Source: Manihot esculenta (Eukaryota > Streptophyta > Magnoliopsida > Malpighiales > Euphorbiaceae). Taken from it: a DNA stretch of 64,000 nucleotides. The DNA lies in assembly GCF_001659605.2 (NCBI RefSeq), contig NC_035168.2, forward strand, positions 10,887,516 through 10,951,515, read 5' to 3'. A program made the position numbers and the translations under genes. The notes beneath the pieces are model-generated. The model was not told the DNA's origin. It did no database searches and saw nothing but the letters and a program-made list of their open reading frames with translations. Numbering within the stretch: the stretch's first letter is position 1; every line of letters starts with the position of its first letter. Shown here piece after piece: positions 1 through 12,003 of this stretch.

Positions 1-1080
1 CAAAGATTTCATTGATTTTATGTTATTTTGAAGGTTTTTGAGCTAAAACTTGAGATTTTGAAGTTTGGAGAGTTTGAAAGAGAGTTGCTTCAAAACTTCA
101 CGTTAGGATCGTTCATCTTCTTGGTTTCAAGAGGTAAGTGAAGATCCTGACCTTATTTTTATGTTTTCTGAAGGTTTTATGAGGTTGTGGGAGAGAGTTG
201 CATGAATAGGGTTAAAGGAGAGTGTTTGATAGTTTGGTGAGAAAAGCTTGTTTATGTGTTATGTGTTTGTATTGTTGGGGTTTTAAGGCAGTTGTTGACC
301 CCTTTGAGCATATACTTGGGTGTATGCAAGTTGAGGAATTGAGGTGTTTGAGATTGGGAGAGTTTTGTGCATTTTGGCGTGAGGCAAAGCAAGGTTCTGC
401 CTTGCTGATGAACCCAGCTTCGGCCGCCGAAGAATGGTTCGGCCGCCGAATGTGCTGAGGAGGTGGCTTCGGCTGCCTAAGCTTGCCCCCGAGCCTTTGG
501 ACTTTCGGCTCTGGAGGGGAGTTCGGCTGCTGAAGATTCCCCCGAAGGTTAGAGACTTTTGTCTCTGGAGTGCCTTTCAGCCCCCGAAACTTGCCCCCGA
601 AAGGGTTCGGCTGCCGAAAGTTAAGATTCGGCCGCCGAAGGTGCTTGAGTTTCGGCTCTGGAGAGGACTTTCGGCCGCCGAACCTGCCACCGAAAGTGTC
701 CTGTCCAGCCTTCCTTTGCTTGCTTTTCAGGGATGTTTGAGTGAGTTTAAGGGGATTCTTGGGGAGTTTCTTAGAGTTGTTCATAAGTTAGTTTGGTCCC
801 TCATTTGAGTTTATCTGTGCCTACACAGACCAGAGGAACCAGAGAGAGCAGCAGTGAGTACTGCTCCAGAGTTTTCAGAGCCTGCAGAGTCAGTCCAGAT
901 AGCCAGAGGTGAGTGGAACTAAACTTAATTCTTTTAATTGAGAAATGGAATGTTTTTTTAGCATATATCATGCATCATGGTTATGCAGTAGGTTGATTGC
1001 ATTAGAATCCACGAATATGTTGCATTGCATAGTTATTTGTTGATGTGGGTGAATGCTGAATGATCCAATAGTCTCTGAGA

Positions 1081-1192
1081 GAAGTCCAGGAGCCTTTGAC
1101 TACGCCCTGGCAAATATAGAGAAAGTCCAGGAGCCTTTGACTACGCCCTGGCAGGTATAGTAAAGTCCAGGAGCCTTTGACTACGCCCTGGC
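1081..1192 (+). repeat. LTR minisatellite, three units (element F)
   Basis: Three copies of a unit carrying GTCCAGGAGCC and ACGCCCTGG are separated by short AT-rich spacers. Each unit has complementary ends (CCAGG and CCTGG). The same array occurs in reverse in the LTRs of D and E. Confidence 0.85.
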
Positions 1193-1686
1193 AATGGTAA
1201 GTACACAGGTGTTATATACACATATACATATATAACAGGAAGACCAGGTGCTCGATTCTACGCCCTGGCACGACAGAGTTACCGGGACTATGTGGTGACA
1301 GGTTTACCTTTGATGTGGATTATCTGTGTTATGATGCATTCCATTAGTTCATGTTTTAATGATATGTTTTACTGTTCTACTCACTGGGCTATAGAGCTCA
1401 TCCCACTCCCTTAACCCCAGTCTTGCAGGTTCAGTGTACAGTGTTCAGTGTAAAGGGAAAGTCCAGCAGAGTTCAGGAAAAGAGAAGAGCTGTGTAATAG
1501 CATACAGTGGACATGTAATATTAAAGAGATGTAACAGTTGTGTATAAAGTTAGAAATGTGCTTGACTTAGTGATGTTTGTGTTGTAAATCTTTTGTTATG
1601 TACATGACGTATATGTTTTACAGCGTATGTGAAAAACCAGGCTTAACAGGTATGAGTTAACCCATCTAGAGCAAGCTCTAGTCAGG

Positions 1687-1731
1687 GGTACAGAGTACAG
1701 AGTACAGAGTATAGAGTACAGAGTACAGAGA
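1687..1731 (+). repeat. TACAGAG heptamer microsatellite
   Basis: About six tandem copies of TACAGAG, one altered to TATAGAG. The reverse form CTCTGTA occurs in the D and E LTRs (about 2345-2375, 9810-9843, 10170-10220, 39870-39920) with varying copy number. Confidence 0.8.
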
Positions 1732-1913
1732 TAGTGCATGCACAGGTTAAGCCTTGGTACAGAAAAGAGTTTTTATTTTCACAAAAAAAGTATGATCATG
1801 TATGAGATTTACAGGTACACAGAGAGTATAGCAGGCTTGCTACGGGTTCTGGCGGCCTTAAGCCGACCTGAATCCTAGCGCCGGTGACGGTCCATTTTTG
1901 GGTCGTTACAGAT

Positions 1914-1926
1914 TGGTATCAGAGCC
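1914..1926 (+). promoter_or_regulatory. Primer binding site of F (initiator Met tRNA type) and leader
   Basis: TGGTATCAGAGCC lies three bases after the LTR end, the position and sequence expected for minus-strand priming by the 3' end of initiator methionine tRNA. The 1927-2128 leader that follows has no gene. It ends in a pyrimidine tract and CAG at 2119-2121, eight bases before the gag ATG, which looks like a 3' splice site. Confidence 0.93.
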
Positions 1927-2128
1927 CTAGGTTCAAATGATCGGACCTATAGAGACAGTGTCGGGCTCATAGAGGTTAGAGGAAGTCAAGCACAATAGGG
2001 AAACATGTCCACTAGGATAGGATGTTGAGTCCTGTCTAGTTGATGTTATGAAATGCCATATGCATGTGCATTATGATTGAGATATTAACTATATGCTGCT
2101 ATGCTATGTGTTGTTTTCCAGAGTTAAG

Positions 2129-2165
2129 ATGCGAGGAACTCGTCGATCAGCTCGATTGACTGGAG
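2129..2165 (+). pseudogene. Start of F gag (first 12 codons), separated from the rest by element D
   Basis: The frame opens [12 protein letters not shown], the N-terminus shared by the gag proteins of all six chromoviruses here. It stops at the D insertion after 37 nt. The reading frame resumes at 43920 after the duplicated TGGAG target site. The ATG is preceded by TTTTCCAGAGTTAAG. Confidence 0.93.
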
Positions 2166-2852
2166 TGTAACGACCCCAAAATGGACCGTCACCGGCGCTA
2201 GGATTCAGGTCGGCTTAAGGCCGCCAGAACCCGTAGCAAGCCTGCTATACTCTCTGTGTACCTGTAAAACTCATACATGATCATACATTTTCTGTGAAAA
2301 TAAAAACTCTTTTCTGAACCAAGGCTTAACCTGTGCATGCACTATCTCTGTACTCTGTACTCTGTACTCTGTACCCCTGACTAGAGCTTGCTCTAAATGG
2401 GTTAACTCATACTTGTTAAGGCTGGTGTTTCACATACAGTAAAACATATATACATATACAGATCATGTACATAACAAACATCACTAAGTCAAGCACATTG
2501 CTAACTTTATACACAACTATTACATCTCTTTAATATTACATGTCCACTCTAAGCTATTACAAATCTCTTTACTCTTTCTGTACTCTGTGGATCTCCTCTA
2601 TATACTGTACATTGAACCTGCAAAACTGGGGTTAAGGGAGTGGGATGAGCTCTATAGCCCAGTGAGTAGAACAGTAAAACAAGTCATTAACACATGATCT
2701 TATGGAATGCATCATATCACAGACAATCCACATCAAAGGTAAACCTGTCACCACATAGTCCCGGTAACTCTGCCGTGCCAGGGCGTAGAATCGAGCACCT
2801 GGTCTTCCTGTTATATATGTCTATGTGTATATAACACCTCTGTACTTACCAT

Positions 2853-2967
2853 TGCCAGGGCGTAGTCAAAGGCTCCTGGACTTTACTATATACCTGCCAG
2901 GGCGTAGTCAAAGGCTCCTGGACTTCTCTATACCTGCCAGGGCGTAGTCAAAGGCTCCTGGACTTCT
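2853..2967 (-). repeat. LTR minisatellite, three units (D 3' LTR)
   Basis: Three copies of TGCCAGGGCGTAGTC...GGCTCCTGGACTT. The ends of each unit pair (CCAGG with CCTGG). The equivalent array in the D 5' LTR is at 42347-42460. Confidence 0.85.
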
Positions 2968-4148
2968 CTCAGAGACTATTGGATCATTCAGCATTCACCC
3001 ACATCAACAAATAACTATGCAATGCAACATATTCGTGGATTCTAATGCAAACAACCTGCTGTATACTCATGATGCATGAACTATGCTGAAAGCAGTTTAT
3101 GTTTCAATTAAAAGTATTAAGTTTAGTTCCACTCACCTCTGGCTAGCTGAACTGACTCTGCAGGCTCTGACAAACTCTGGAGCAGTACTCACTGCTGCTC
3201 TCTCTGGTTCCTCTGGTCTGTGTAAGCACAGATAAACTCAAATGAGGGACCAAACTAGCTTATGAACAACTCTATTAAACTCCCCAAGAATCCCCTTAAA
3301 CTCACTCTAACATCCATGCAAAGCATGCAAAGGAAGGCTGGACAGAACACTTTCGGCGGCAGGTTCGGCGGCCGAAAGTCCTCTCCAGAGACGAAACTCA
3401 AGCACCTTCGGCGGCCGAACTTCTACTTTCGGCAGCCGAACCCTTTCGGGGGCAAGGTTCGGAGGCTGAAAGGCACTCAAGAGACGAAAGTCTCTAACCT
3501 TCGGCGGCACCTTCGGCGGCCGAACTTCCCTCCAGAGCCGAAAGTCCAAAAGCTCGGGGGCAAGCTTGGGCAGCCGAAGCCACCTCCTCATGGGTTCGGC
3601 GGCCGAATGTACCTTCGGCGGCCGAACCTGAGTTCATCCGCAAGGCAGAAACTTGCTCTGCCTCTCGCCAAAAGCACCAAAACCCTCTCAATCGCAACCA
3701 CCTCAATTCCTTAACTTGCATACACTCATATATATGCTCAAAGGGGTCAAAAACGACCTTAACACCCCAAACACACAACATAAACAACACAGAAACAAGC
3801 TGTATGCACAAAATCATCAAAACCTCACAACTAACCCTATTCATGCAACTCTCCCCCAAAACCTCATAAAACTTTCAGAAAACAGAAAAATAAGCTCAGG
3901 ATCTTCACTTACCTCTTAAACTCAAGAAGATGAACGATCCTAACGTGGAGTTTTGGAGCAACTCTCCTTCAACCTTTCCAAACTTTACAACTTTGAGTTT
4001 TTTGCTTAAAACCTTCAAAAGAACATAAAAACTAATCAAACCTTTGCAAGATTTGATGAAAACATGTAAAATACTCAAGAAGGACAGAGTCTCACCTCAG
4101 AAATCGAAAGGAAGCGGCGAAGCTTATCCTTTCAACCGACTGAGGGCC

Positions 4149-4155
4149 TTTTATA
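4149..4155 (-). promoter_or_regulatory. TATA box of D 3' LTR
   Basis: TATAAAA on the minus strand, inside GCCACCTATAAAAGG, a context shared by most LTRs here. It lies next to TTCGGCNGCCGAA palindromes. Confidence 0.75.
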
Positions 4156-4420
4156 GGTGGCTGGCCAGACCACCTTCGGCGGCCACACGTGAAACCGAAA
4201 GCCATGCATGTTCGGCGGCCGAACCTCAACTTCGGCGGCCGAACCTGGCTTTTCTGCCTTGGTTCATTTCACTCAAAAACTCATTTCCTTATGCGTTAAA
4301 ACTATGAAACATACCAAAACATGTTAGAAAAACATCACTCTAACCCTGCTAGAGACTTCTGACATCCGCAACTCCATCGGAAAGTAGAATTCCGATGCCG
4401 GACTCTAGCCGGGTATTACA

Positions 4421-4457
4421 TTCTCCCCCCCTTAAGAACATTCGTCCTCGTATGTTC
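4421..4457 (-). promoter_or_regulatory. Polypurine tract and adjoining stem-loop of D
   Basis: On the minus strand a run of G with flanking A/G directly precedes the LTR start and would prime plus-strand DNA. Just upstream lies an inverted repeat, 4436-4444 with 4449-4457, around loop TCCT (plus strand), with one mismatch. The same arrangement is present in A, B, E, F and G. Confidence 0.88.
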
Positions 4458-4498
4458 CTAAAACAAACAATTAACACATAAAAAGGAGGAAACTAACC

Positions 4499-7400
4499 TC
4501 AAAACAAATATGGATATTGCTGGAGCATAGACTCCCGCGTCTCCCAGGTGCATTCTTCTAGATTATGGTGGTTCCACAGAATTTTCACCATTGGGATCTC
4601 TTTGTTCCTTAGGTGTCTGATCTGTGTGTCCAGAATCCGCACTGGCTGCTCTATATAGGTGAGATCTGTAAGAATCTCCACCTCAGGTTCACTCAGAACC
4701 TGATTCGGATCTGACACAAACTGCCGTAGCATAGAAACATGAAATACCGAGTGAATTCTGTCCATAGAAGCATGTAAATCTAGCTTATACGACACATTTC
4801 CGATCCTCTGCAAAATCTCAAAGGGTCCAATGTACCGTGGAGCTAATTTACCCTTCTTCCCAAAACGAACCACTCCCTTCATTGGAGACACCTTCAGCAA
4901 TACCATATTACCCTCCTGAAACTCTAACTGTTTTCTGCGAACGTCTGCATAACTTTTCTGTTTGCTCTGCGCTGTTCTGATTCTCTCTCTGATCATGGGC
5001 ACCACTCTACTGGTAATCTCTACTAACTTTGGCCCTGCAAGAGCCTTCTCTCCTATTTCTTCCCAGCAAACAGGGGATCTGCACTTCCTCCCATACAAAG
5101 CTTCATAAGGAGCCATCCCTATGCTAATGATGGCTGTTATTGTAGGCAAACTCCACCAGAGGTAGATGCTGCCTCCAAGAACCGCCAAAGTCTAACACAC
5201 ACAGTCGAAGCATATCCTCTATGGTCTGGATGGTCCTCTCTGACTATCCATCAGTCTGTGGGTGGAAAGCAGTGCTAAAATCCAATCTCGTGCCCATCGC
5301 ACTCTGCAGACTCCACCAAAATCTGGAGGTAAACTGAGGTCCTCTGTCTGAGACTATAGATACTGGAACTCCATGTAATCTCACTATCTCATCCAGATAT
5401 ACCTGTGCCAACTTATCACAGCATAGTTACTCCGAACTGGAAGAAAATGAGCAGATTTCATGAGTCAATCCACAATCACCCATATGGAGTCTATCCTGTT
5501 GGACACTGCTGGTAAGCCCACTACAAAATCCATGGCTATGTTCTTCCATTTCCATTCTGGAATCGGTAATGGGTTAAGCATTCCAGCTGGTTTCTGATGC
5601 TCTAGTTTCACCCTCTGGCAAACCTCACAGGCTGTCACAAACTGCGCCACTTCTTTCTTCATGGCTGGCCACCAATAAACCCTTTTCAGATCCTGATACA
5701 TCTTGGTAGCTCCTGGGTGAACACTATACCTCGCATTATGAGCTTCCCTCATAATGTCTTCCTTCACACTGCTCCTATCTGGTACACAAAGTCGACTCCC
5801 ATAACGGAGGATCCCTTTGCTGTCAAATATGAACTCTGCACTGTTGCCTGATTGAACAGTCCTGGCAATTTTCATCAACTCTGGGTCCTCGTGCTGTTTC
5901 TGAGCTATCTGCTCTAGAAACACCGGTGTCACTCTCATCTGTGCTATCAACGCACCTGTACCAGACAAATCTAGCTGTAACCCCTCTGCTAAGAGCTTGT
6001 AAAGCTCCAGCACGACTGGTCTCCGCTCTGCTACTATATGGGCTAAACTGCCTAGTGACTTCCGGCTTAGGGCGTCTGCCACAACATTCGCCTTACCCAG
6101 ATGATACTGAATCGTACAATCATAATCACTGAGCAATTCTACCCATCTTCTCTGCCTCAAATTCAGTTCCCTCTGGCTCAAGATGTACTGTAAACTCTTG
6201 TGATCAGTGAAGATCTCGCATTTAACCCCGTAGAGGTAATGTCACCACATCTTGAGTGCAAAAATAACTGCTGCCATCTCTAGGTCATGGGTAGGGTAAT
6301 TCAACTCGTGCTTCTTCAACTGTCTAGAAGCATAAGCTATCACCCTATCACTCTGCATCAAAACACAGCCCAATCCCACTCGAGATGCATCACAGAACAC
6401 TGTGAAATCCTCATTACTGACAGGCAGAGCTAACACTGGTGCTGTTGTCAATCTTCTCTTGAGCTCCTCAAAGCTCTCCTCACACTGGTCCAACCAGAAA
6501 AACTTCAGGTTCTTCTGAGTTAGTTTGGTCATAGGAGCCGCTATCTTTGAGAAGTCCTGAACGAACCTCCTGTAGTAACCTACCAGTCCCAGAAAACTTT
6601 TAATCTCAGTCACTGTAGTGGGTCTGGGCCAGTTAGCTACAGCCTCTATCTTCTTGGGATCTACCTCAATACCCTCTGCTGATACTACATGTCCCAAGAA
6701 AGAAATGCTCCTCAACCAAAACTCACACTTCGTGAACTTGGCATACAAACCATGCTCTCTCAGTGTCTGCAGAACTATCCTCAGATGCTGGGCATGCTCC
6801 TCTGCATCTCTGGAATACACCAAGATATCATCGATAAAGACAATCACAAAGTGATCCAGAAACTCACTGAAAACTCTATTCATGAGATCCATGAATGCTG
6901 CAGGGGCGTTAGTCAACCCGAACGGCATCACTAAGAACTCATAATGCCAATATCTGGTCCTAAAAGCTGTCTTTGGCACATCTGCCTCTCTGACTCTCAA
7001 CTGATGATACCCGGATCTCAGATCTATTTTCGAGAAACAACCTGCTCCAGCTAGCTGGTCAAATAGATCATCAATCCTAGGTAGAGGATACCTATTCTTG
7101 GTAGTGACCTTGTTCAACTGTCTGTAGTCGATACAAAGTCTAAGGGATCCATCCTTCTTCCTGACAAAGAGCACTGGAGCACCCCAAGGGGAGGTACTAG
7201 GGCGGATGAAACCCTTATCTACCAAATCGTGCAACTGTTCTTTCAACTCTTTTAACTCTGCTGGCGCCATCCTGTAGGGAGGAATAGAGATAGGTCTGGT
7301 ATCAGGCAGCAATTCGATTTCAAACTCTATCTCCCTACCAGGTGGTAGTCCTGGAAGTTCGTCTGGGAAAACATCGAGAAACTCTCGGACTACTGGTACT

Positions 7401-9433
7401 ATGGCTGGTTCCCTAACCTGACTGTCTAGCTCTCTCACATGAGCTAGAAATCCCTGACAACCCCTCCGAAGCAAACGACGAGCCTGAAGGGCTGAAATCA
7501 AACCTCTGGGTGTACCTCTCCTGTCTCCTCTGAAGACACACTCTGACCTATCCTGATCTCTGAGCCTAACTATCTTCTCTCTACAGTCCAAAGTAGCACT
7601 ATATGCAGATAGCCAATCCATCCCTAGAATGACATCAAAGTCTGTCAAGTCTAGAACCACAAGGTCAGCTGGAAGGCATCTACCCTCTATAAACACGGGA
7701 CTGAAACGACAGACTGACACTGCCACTGATGGGTCACATTTGGGTCCACTGACCCAGAGAGGATACTCTAACTCAAAACTGATCAAACCCAATCTCTCTA
7801 TGGCTCTCGAAGCAATAAAGGAATGAGAAGCATCGGGGTCCATCAAAGCATACACATCTGAACACCCAATGATGAGTTTACCTGACACCACTGTGTTCGA
7901 CGTGTTAGCCTCCTCCTGTGTCACAGTGAAAATCCGTGCTGGGGCTACCGGATTTCCACCTCGGGAACCTGCTGCTGAAGTAGAGGCTGCCCCTCTCCCT
8001 CTACCTCTACCTCTGCCACTACTCTGAGGCATGACTGGAGTTGCTGGCTGTACAACTGGCTGTACCACACTGCCTGAACTCATCTGCTGGGATGGTGCAA
8101 AAGTCACCTGAGGATAATCCCGAGCAATATGCCCTTCCTGTCCACATCTAAAACAAGCTGTAGATCCCAACCGACAAGCTCCTCCATATGGTCTTCCACA
8201 TCTTCTGCATACTGGAGCTGTGCCAGAGCTTGAGCCACTACCTATTCCCAGACCTGACTTGACTTTATTCCAGAACTTACTCTTTGTTCCTTTTGCTCTA
8301 TCCCATCTCTTGCTGCCTGAAGTTGCTGCACTGGGGGCCTTAGAACCCGAAGCCTGTGCCTTTGACTGTTTCTGACTATTGGCACTAGCTTCCATTTTCC
8401 TGGCTGCGTCCACTATAGTGTGGAAACTCTCCTTTTCTGCTGGAAGAATCAAGGAAGAATACCTGGGATGCAGTCTCATAGTATATCTCCTTGCCTTCTT
8501 CTGATCAGTATCGTAGGCTTGACCCACATACTAAAGCAAATCCAGGAACTTATCTGTGAATTCATCAACACTCATTTCGTCTGTTTGTCTCAACTGTTCG
8601 AAATCTATTACTTTCATCTCCCTAGAACTGTCAGGAAAAGCCCACCCTGCAAATTCATTGGCGAACTCTCCCCAAGACATACTGTCCATCCTGGGTTCCA
8701 CATAATTCTTGAACCATTCTCTGGCCTTCTTGCATTTAAGTGTAAATCCTGCCATCTCAATGGCTCTACTATCATCAGCTCCCAATTCACTGGTTATCAT
8801 CCTAACTGATCTGACGTATTCAAATGGATCATCTCCCGTGTTATATTTAGGAGCATCCAATTTCAAGTACTCTGTCATTTGCACTTTACCTCCAGATGAG
8901 CTAGGTTGATGTCTGTCAACAACAGGGGCTACTGGTTCTGATGGTGGGGGTACTGGGTCATTTGGCTCTGGGTGTGCTGCACTTGGATGGGTAGGGGAAG
9001 GTGGATACATCGGATATGGTGGATAGTAAGGAGGATAAGGCATATATGGCATGTAAGGAGGATATGGGACAAAACTAGAGTACTCCGACATACCTCCCAT
9101 CGGATACTCTGGGTCCTGCGGAAAGGCTGGATAGCCAAAACCTGAGGCCTGAGCACCTCCCTGCGACTCTCCCATACCTTCCTCAAATCTGCCTATACCC
9201 ATGCTGTCATCTCTCGACTGGTCAATCTCCATAGCTTCCCTCCTTTCCTCTGATCTTTCTCCTCTCGCTGTACCTCTTCTGCTCTCGTCAACAGACCTTC
9301 TAGGGTCTATTGATGTACCTTCCCTGCTAGATCTCTGAGACCTTGCCCTTGGCAATGCAGGAGGACGAGGAGCTGGTCTCTCACTATCTGGTGGGACTCC
9401 AGTCAATCGAGCTGATCGACGAGTTCCTCTCAT
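4499..9433 (-). pseudogene. Gag-pol polyprotein of D, multiply disabled
   Basis: Gag, two zinc knuckles, aspartic protease, reverse transcriptase, RNase H, integrase and chromodomain are recognisable in order. The start is the MRGTRR ATG at 9433. Damage: stops at 8528-8530 (end of the gag core), 6239-6241 (RNase H) and 5462-5464 (integrase). A 1-nt deletion near 5418 and a 2-nt deletion near 5127, relative to E, leave about 290 bp of integrase out of frame before the frame is regained. Missense changes hit key residues: the His of the first zinc knuckle is Tyr, the last Cys of the second is Tyr, and the protease DPGAS motif reads DPDAS (codon 7832-7834). The RT FIDD box is intact. The frame stays otherwise aligned with E (4935 nt, 1645 codons). 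Confidence 0.94.
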
Positions 9434-9612
9434 CTTTCCTCTCTTTGAAAAACAACACATATAAATACATAAACATCACATAATAACTCATGGCATTAAA
9501 CAGCTAGGATTCCATACCCTATCTTAGTGGACATGATCTCTTATTGTGCTTGACCACCTCTACCCTCTATGAGCCCGACACTCTCTCTATAGGTCCGATC
9601 ATGTGAACTTAG

Positions 9613-9625
9613 GGCTCTGATACCA
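9613..9625 (-). promoter_or_regulatory. Primer binding site of D and its leader
   Basis: GGCTCTGATACCA on the plus strand is the reverse of TGGTATCAGAGCC, three bases from the LTR end at 9629. The leader 9434-9612 holds no gene; a pyrimidine-rich stretch lies just upstream of the gag ATG. Confidence 0.92.
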
Positions 9626-9628
9626 ATC

Positions 9629-9987
9629 TGTAACGACCCCAAAATGGACCGTCACCGGCGCTAGGATTCAGGTCGGCTTAAGGCCGCCAGAACCCGTAGC
9701 AAGCCTGCTATACTCTCTGTGTACCTGTAAAACTCATACATGATCATACATTTTCTGTGAAAATAAAAACTCTTTTATGAACCAAGGCTTAACCTGTGCA
9801 TGCACTATCTTTGTACTCTGTACTCTGTACTCTGTACTCTGTACCCCTGACTAGAGCTTGCTCTAGATGGGTTAACTCATACTTGTTAAGCCTGGTGTTT
9901 CACATACAGTAAAACATATATACATATACAGATCATGTACATAACAAACATCACTAAGTCAAGCACATTGCTAACTTTATACACAAC
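9629..9987 (-). repeat. 5' LTR of element D, U5-end segment (before the E insertion)
   Basis: Begins TGTAACGACCCC and matches the first 359 bases of the D 3' LTR until it breaks at 9987, where E begins. The LTR resumes at 42007 after the duplicated ACAAC. Confidence 0.95.
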
Positions 9988-10397
9988 TGTAACGACCCCA
10001 AAATGTACCGTCACCGGCGCTAGGATTCAGGTCGGCTTAAGGCCGCCAGAACCTGTAGCAAGCCTGCTATACTCTCTGTGTACCTGTAAATCTCATACAT
10101 GATCACACATTTTCTGTGAAAATAAAAACTCTTTTCTCTGTACCAAGGCTTAACCTGTGCATGCACTATCTCTGTACTCTGTACTCTGTACTCTGTACTC
10201 TGTACTCTGTACTCTGTACCCCTGACTAGAGCTTGCTCTAGATGGGTTACTCATATCTGTTAAGCCTAGTTTTCACATACTCAGTAAAACATATACATAT
10301 ACAGATCATGTACATAACAATAGATTTACAACACAAACTACTAAGTCAAGCACATCTGTAACTGAAAACATAACTATTACATCTCTTTAACATTACA
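9988..10397 (-). repeat. 3' LTR of E, segment 1 (U5 end)
   Basis: Starts TGTAACGACCCC and matches 39688 onward of the E 5' LTR. It breaks at CATTACA, where A begins. It contains a CTCTGTA heptamer array. The uninterrupted equivalent of the break is near 40098 in the sister LTR. Confidence 0.94.
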
Positions 10398-10575
10398 TGT
10401 AATACTCGGCTAGACTCCGGTATCGGAATTCCTACCGTCCGGTGGAATCTCGGATGTCGGAAGCCTCTAGTAGGGTAGAAACATGTTTTCATAAAATGTT
10501 TTAAAGTATTTCATGGTTTTAAATATGAAAATTTAATGAGTTTTTGCATGAAAAGTCTTTGGAGGAAAACCCAGG

Positions 10576-10733
10576 TTCGGCCGCCGAAAGTCAGGTTCGG
10601 CCGCCGAACATGCATGCATTTTGGAGGCACGTTAGGCCCCCGAAAGCATGAGTGAGGGCAGTCCAGGTTCGGCCGCCGAAGGTCAAGTTCGGCCGCCGAA
10701 CATTGTATGGGTGCGGAGGCAAGTTCGGCCCCC
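10576..10733 (+). promoter_or_regulatory. Palindrome array upstream of the A promoter
   Basis: TTCGGCCGCCGAA occurs at 10576-10588, 10595-10607, 10668-10680 and 10688-10700, with GTTCGGCCCCCGAAC near 10720. The unit is an interrupted palindrome (TTCGGC, one base, GCCGAA) and contains GCCGCC, the core bound by plant ERF/AP2 factors. Its place just before the TATA box suggests an enhancer; that is inference. Confidence 0.7.
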
Positions 10734-10755
10734 GAACGTGGCCTGGCCAGCCACC

Positions 10756-10762
10756 TATAAAT
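10756..10762 (+). promoter_or_regulatory. TATA box of A 5' LTR
   Basis: TATAAAT within GCCACCTATAAATGG, the same context as in the other LTRs. Transcription would start roughly 30 bases downstream. Confidence 0.8.
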
Positions 10763-11287
10763 GGGGCACTTAGCCGAAATGGGCGAGCTTTCTCCCATTT
10801 TCGGCCACAGCAAGCTTCCGACCTTCTCTTTGCAAATCCAGTGTTCTTCCTCCAAATCCCCACCATTTTTCTTGAGTTTTAAGCTTGCATTGAAGGTTTT
10901 GAACTTTTGAAACAAGTTTTGGAGCTTTGGGAACTCAGGAGCTCATTTTCGTGGATCTCCAAGTTTAGGTCGTCTCCCTCTCGATCTTCAAGAGGTAAGA
11001 GCCGATCTTAAGCTCAATGCATGTTTTAAGTAAGTTTTAAGTGATTTATGGGGTAGAATGGCATGTATAGGGTTGTAGGAGTTTTTAAGCAAATGTTAGG
11101 TTTTATGGGATTTTTGAGCAATGTGGCATGTTTGAGTATGCTTGAAGTGTTGTAGTTGGGGTATTTGATGTTTTGAGGCCCCTAGGATCTTGTATGCATG
11201 TTTTAAGTAAGGTAAATGCATGATTGATGATTTTGGAGGCAAAAATGCACAAAGCAGCCAAGTTTCTGCTCTTTGGCAGAAACCAGG

Positions 11288-11475
11288 TTCGGCAGCCGAA
11301 GGCACTTTCGGCCGCCGAACATGGCTGGGGAGGCAGGCCTTTCGGCTGCCGAAGTTGCCCCCGAAAAGAGACTTTCGTCTCTGTCTGGGACTTTCGGCCG
11401 CCGAAGGTGCCGCCGAACCTACCTGAGTTTCGTCTCTGTCCAGGACTTTCGGCCGCCGAAGGTGCCGCCGAAAGT
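11288..11475 (+). promoter_or_regulatory. Downstream palindrome array in the A LTR
   Basis: Five copies of TTCGGCNGCCGAA with centre base A, C or T (first at 11288-11300 and 11307-11319) are mixed with half-sites such as GGTGCCGCCGAA. The arms stay fixed while the centre varies, as expected of a dimer binding site or hairpin. Confidence 0.6.
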
Positions 11476-11846
11476 GCCCTGTTCAGCCACTTCATGCATA
11501 TCTCTATGTGGTATTTTCAGGATGTTTTAGGGGGTTTTTGGGGAATATATTAGAGTTATGTTTATGTATGTTTGGTCCCTCATTGGATTCCACCTGTGTA
11601 GGTTCGGACCCGAGGAACCAAGGACCCCAGCAGTGAGCCAGCTGCTACAGAGTTTGTCAGAGTCAGCCAGAGGTGAGTGGAACTAAACTTAACCTTTTAA
11701 ATTGAGAAATGAAATGCTTTTATCATGCTTCATGCATCATGATCATATTATAGGTTGTTTGCATTAGAATTCACGACTATGCCGCATTGTATTGTTGTGA
11801 TAGATGATAGTGGATGGACATTAGGATGATTCATTAGCCTTCTAAA

Positions 11847-12003
11847 TACGAAGTCCTGTGGTGCCCATAATAGGGCCGGGCAATACGAAGTCCTGTGGTG
11901 CCCATAATAGGGCCGGGCAATAACTCCGAGTACGAAGTCCTGTGGTGCCCATAATAGGGCCGGGCAATACGAAGTCCTGTGGTGCCCATAATAGGGCCGG
12001 GCA
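11847..12003 (+). repeat. LTR minisatellite, four units (A 5' LTR)
   Basis: Four copies of a unit with TACGAAGTCCTGTGGTGCCC and AGGGCCGGGCA, the third preceded by an extra AACTCCGAG. Within each unit TGCCC can pair with GGGCA. Confidence 0.9.

Larger units (their letters stand above)
1..1910 (+). repeat. 5' LTR of element F (5' end cut by window start)
   Basis: The segment ends GGTCGTTACA, the common end of all chromovirus LTRs here, and is followed directly by the primer binding site. Bases 1-418 match 49264-49681 of the 3' LTR. It contains a splice-donor-like AAGAG/GTAAGT at 131-138, a cluster of TTCGGCNGCCGAA-type palindromes at about 420-690, a three-unit minisatellite at 1081-1192 and a 7-bp TACAGAG microsatellite at about 1687-1731. 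The U3 promoter part lies before the window. Confidence 0.93.
2166..4420 (-). repeat. 3' LTR of element D
   Basis: 2255 bp, TGTAACG on the plus strand to GGGTATTACA, abutting the PPT. On the minus strand it holds palindromes, a TATA box at 4149-4155, a splice-donor-like AAGAG/GTAAG near 3910 and another, GAG/GTGAG, near 4092. A three-unit minisatellite lies at 2853-2967 and a heptamer repeat near 2345-2375. Confidence 0.95.

Noticed and set aside
434..808. Open frames through the palindrome-rich LTR parts (repeats of FGGR, RRPN or SAAE type), here and at about 3262, 10511, 11103, 20857, 24010, 31750, 33187, 40819, 42756, 53274 and 60616
   Set aside because: They exist in several frames on both strands of the same GC-rich palindrome arrays, lie in LTRs, and have no domain. 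They are by-products of TTCGGCNGCCGAA repeats, not genes.
1081..1192. CRISPR-like array
   Set aside because: Three short LTR-internal units with near-identical spacers in a plant retroelement; a minisatellite.
1687..1731. Telomere-like repeat
   Set aside because: The heptamer is TACAGAG/CTCTGTA, not the plant telomere TTTAGGG, and it belongs to the LTR.
1914..1926. tRNA genes at the TGGTATCAGAGCC sites
   Set aside because: Only the tRNA-complementary primer site is present; there is no cloverleaf around it.
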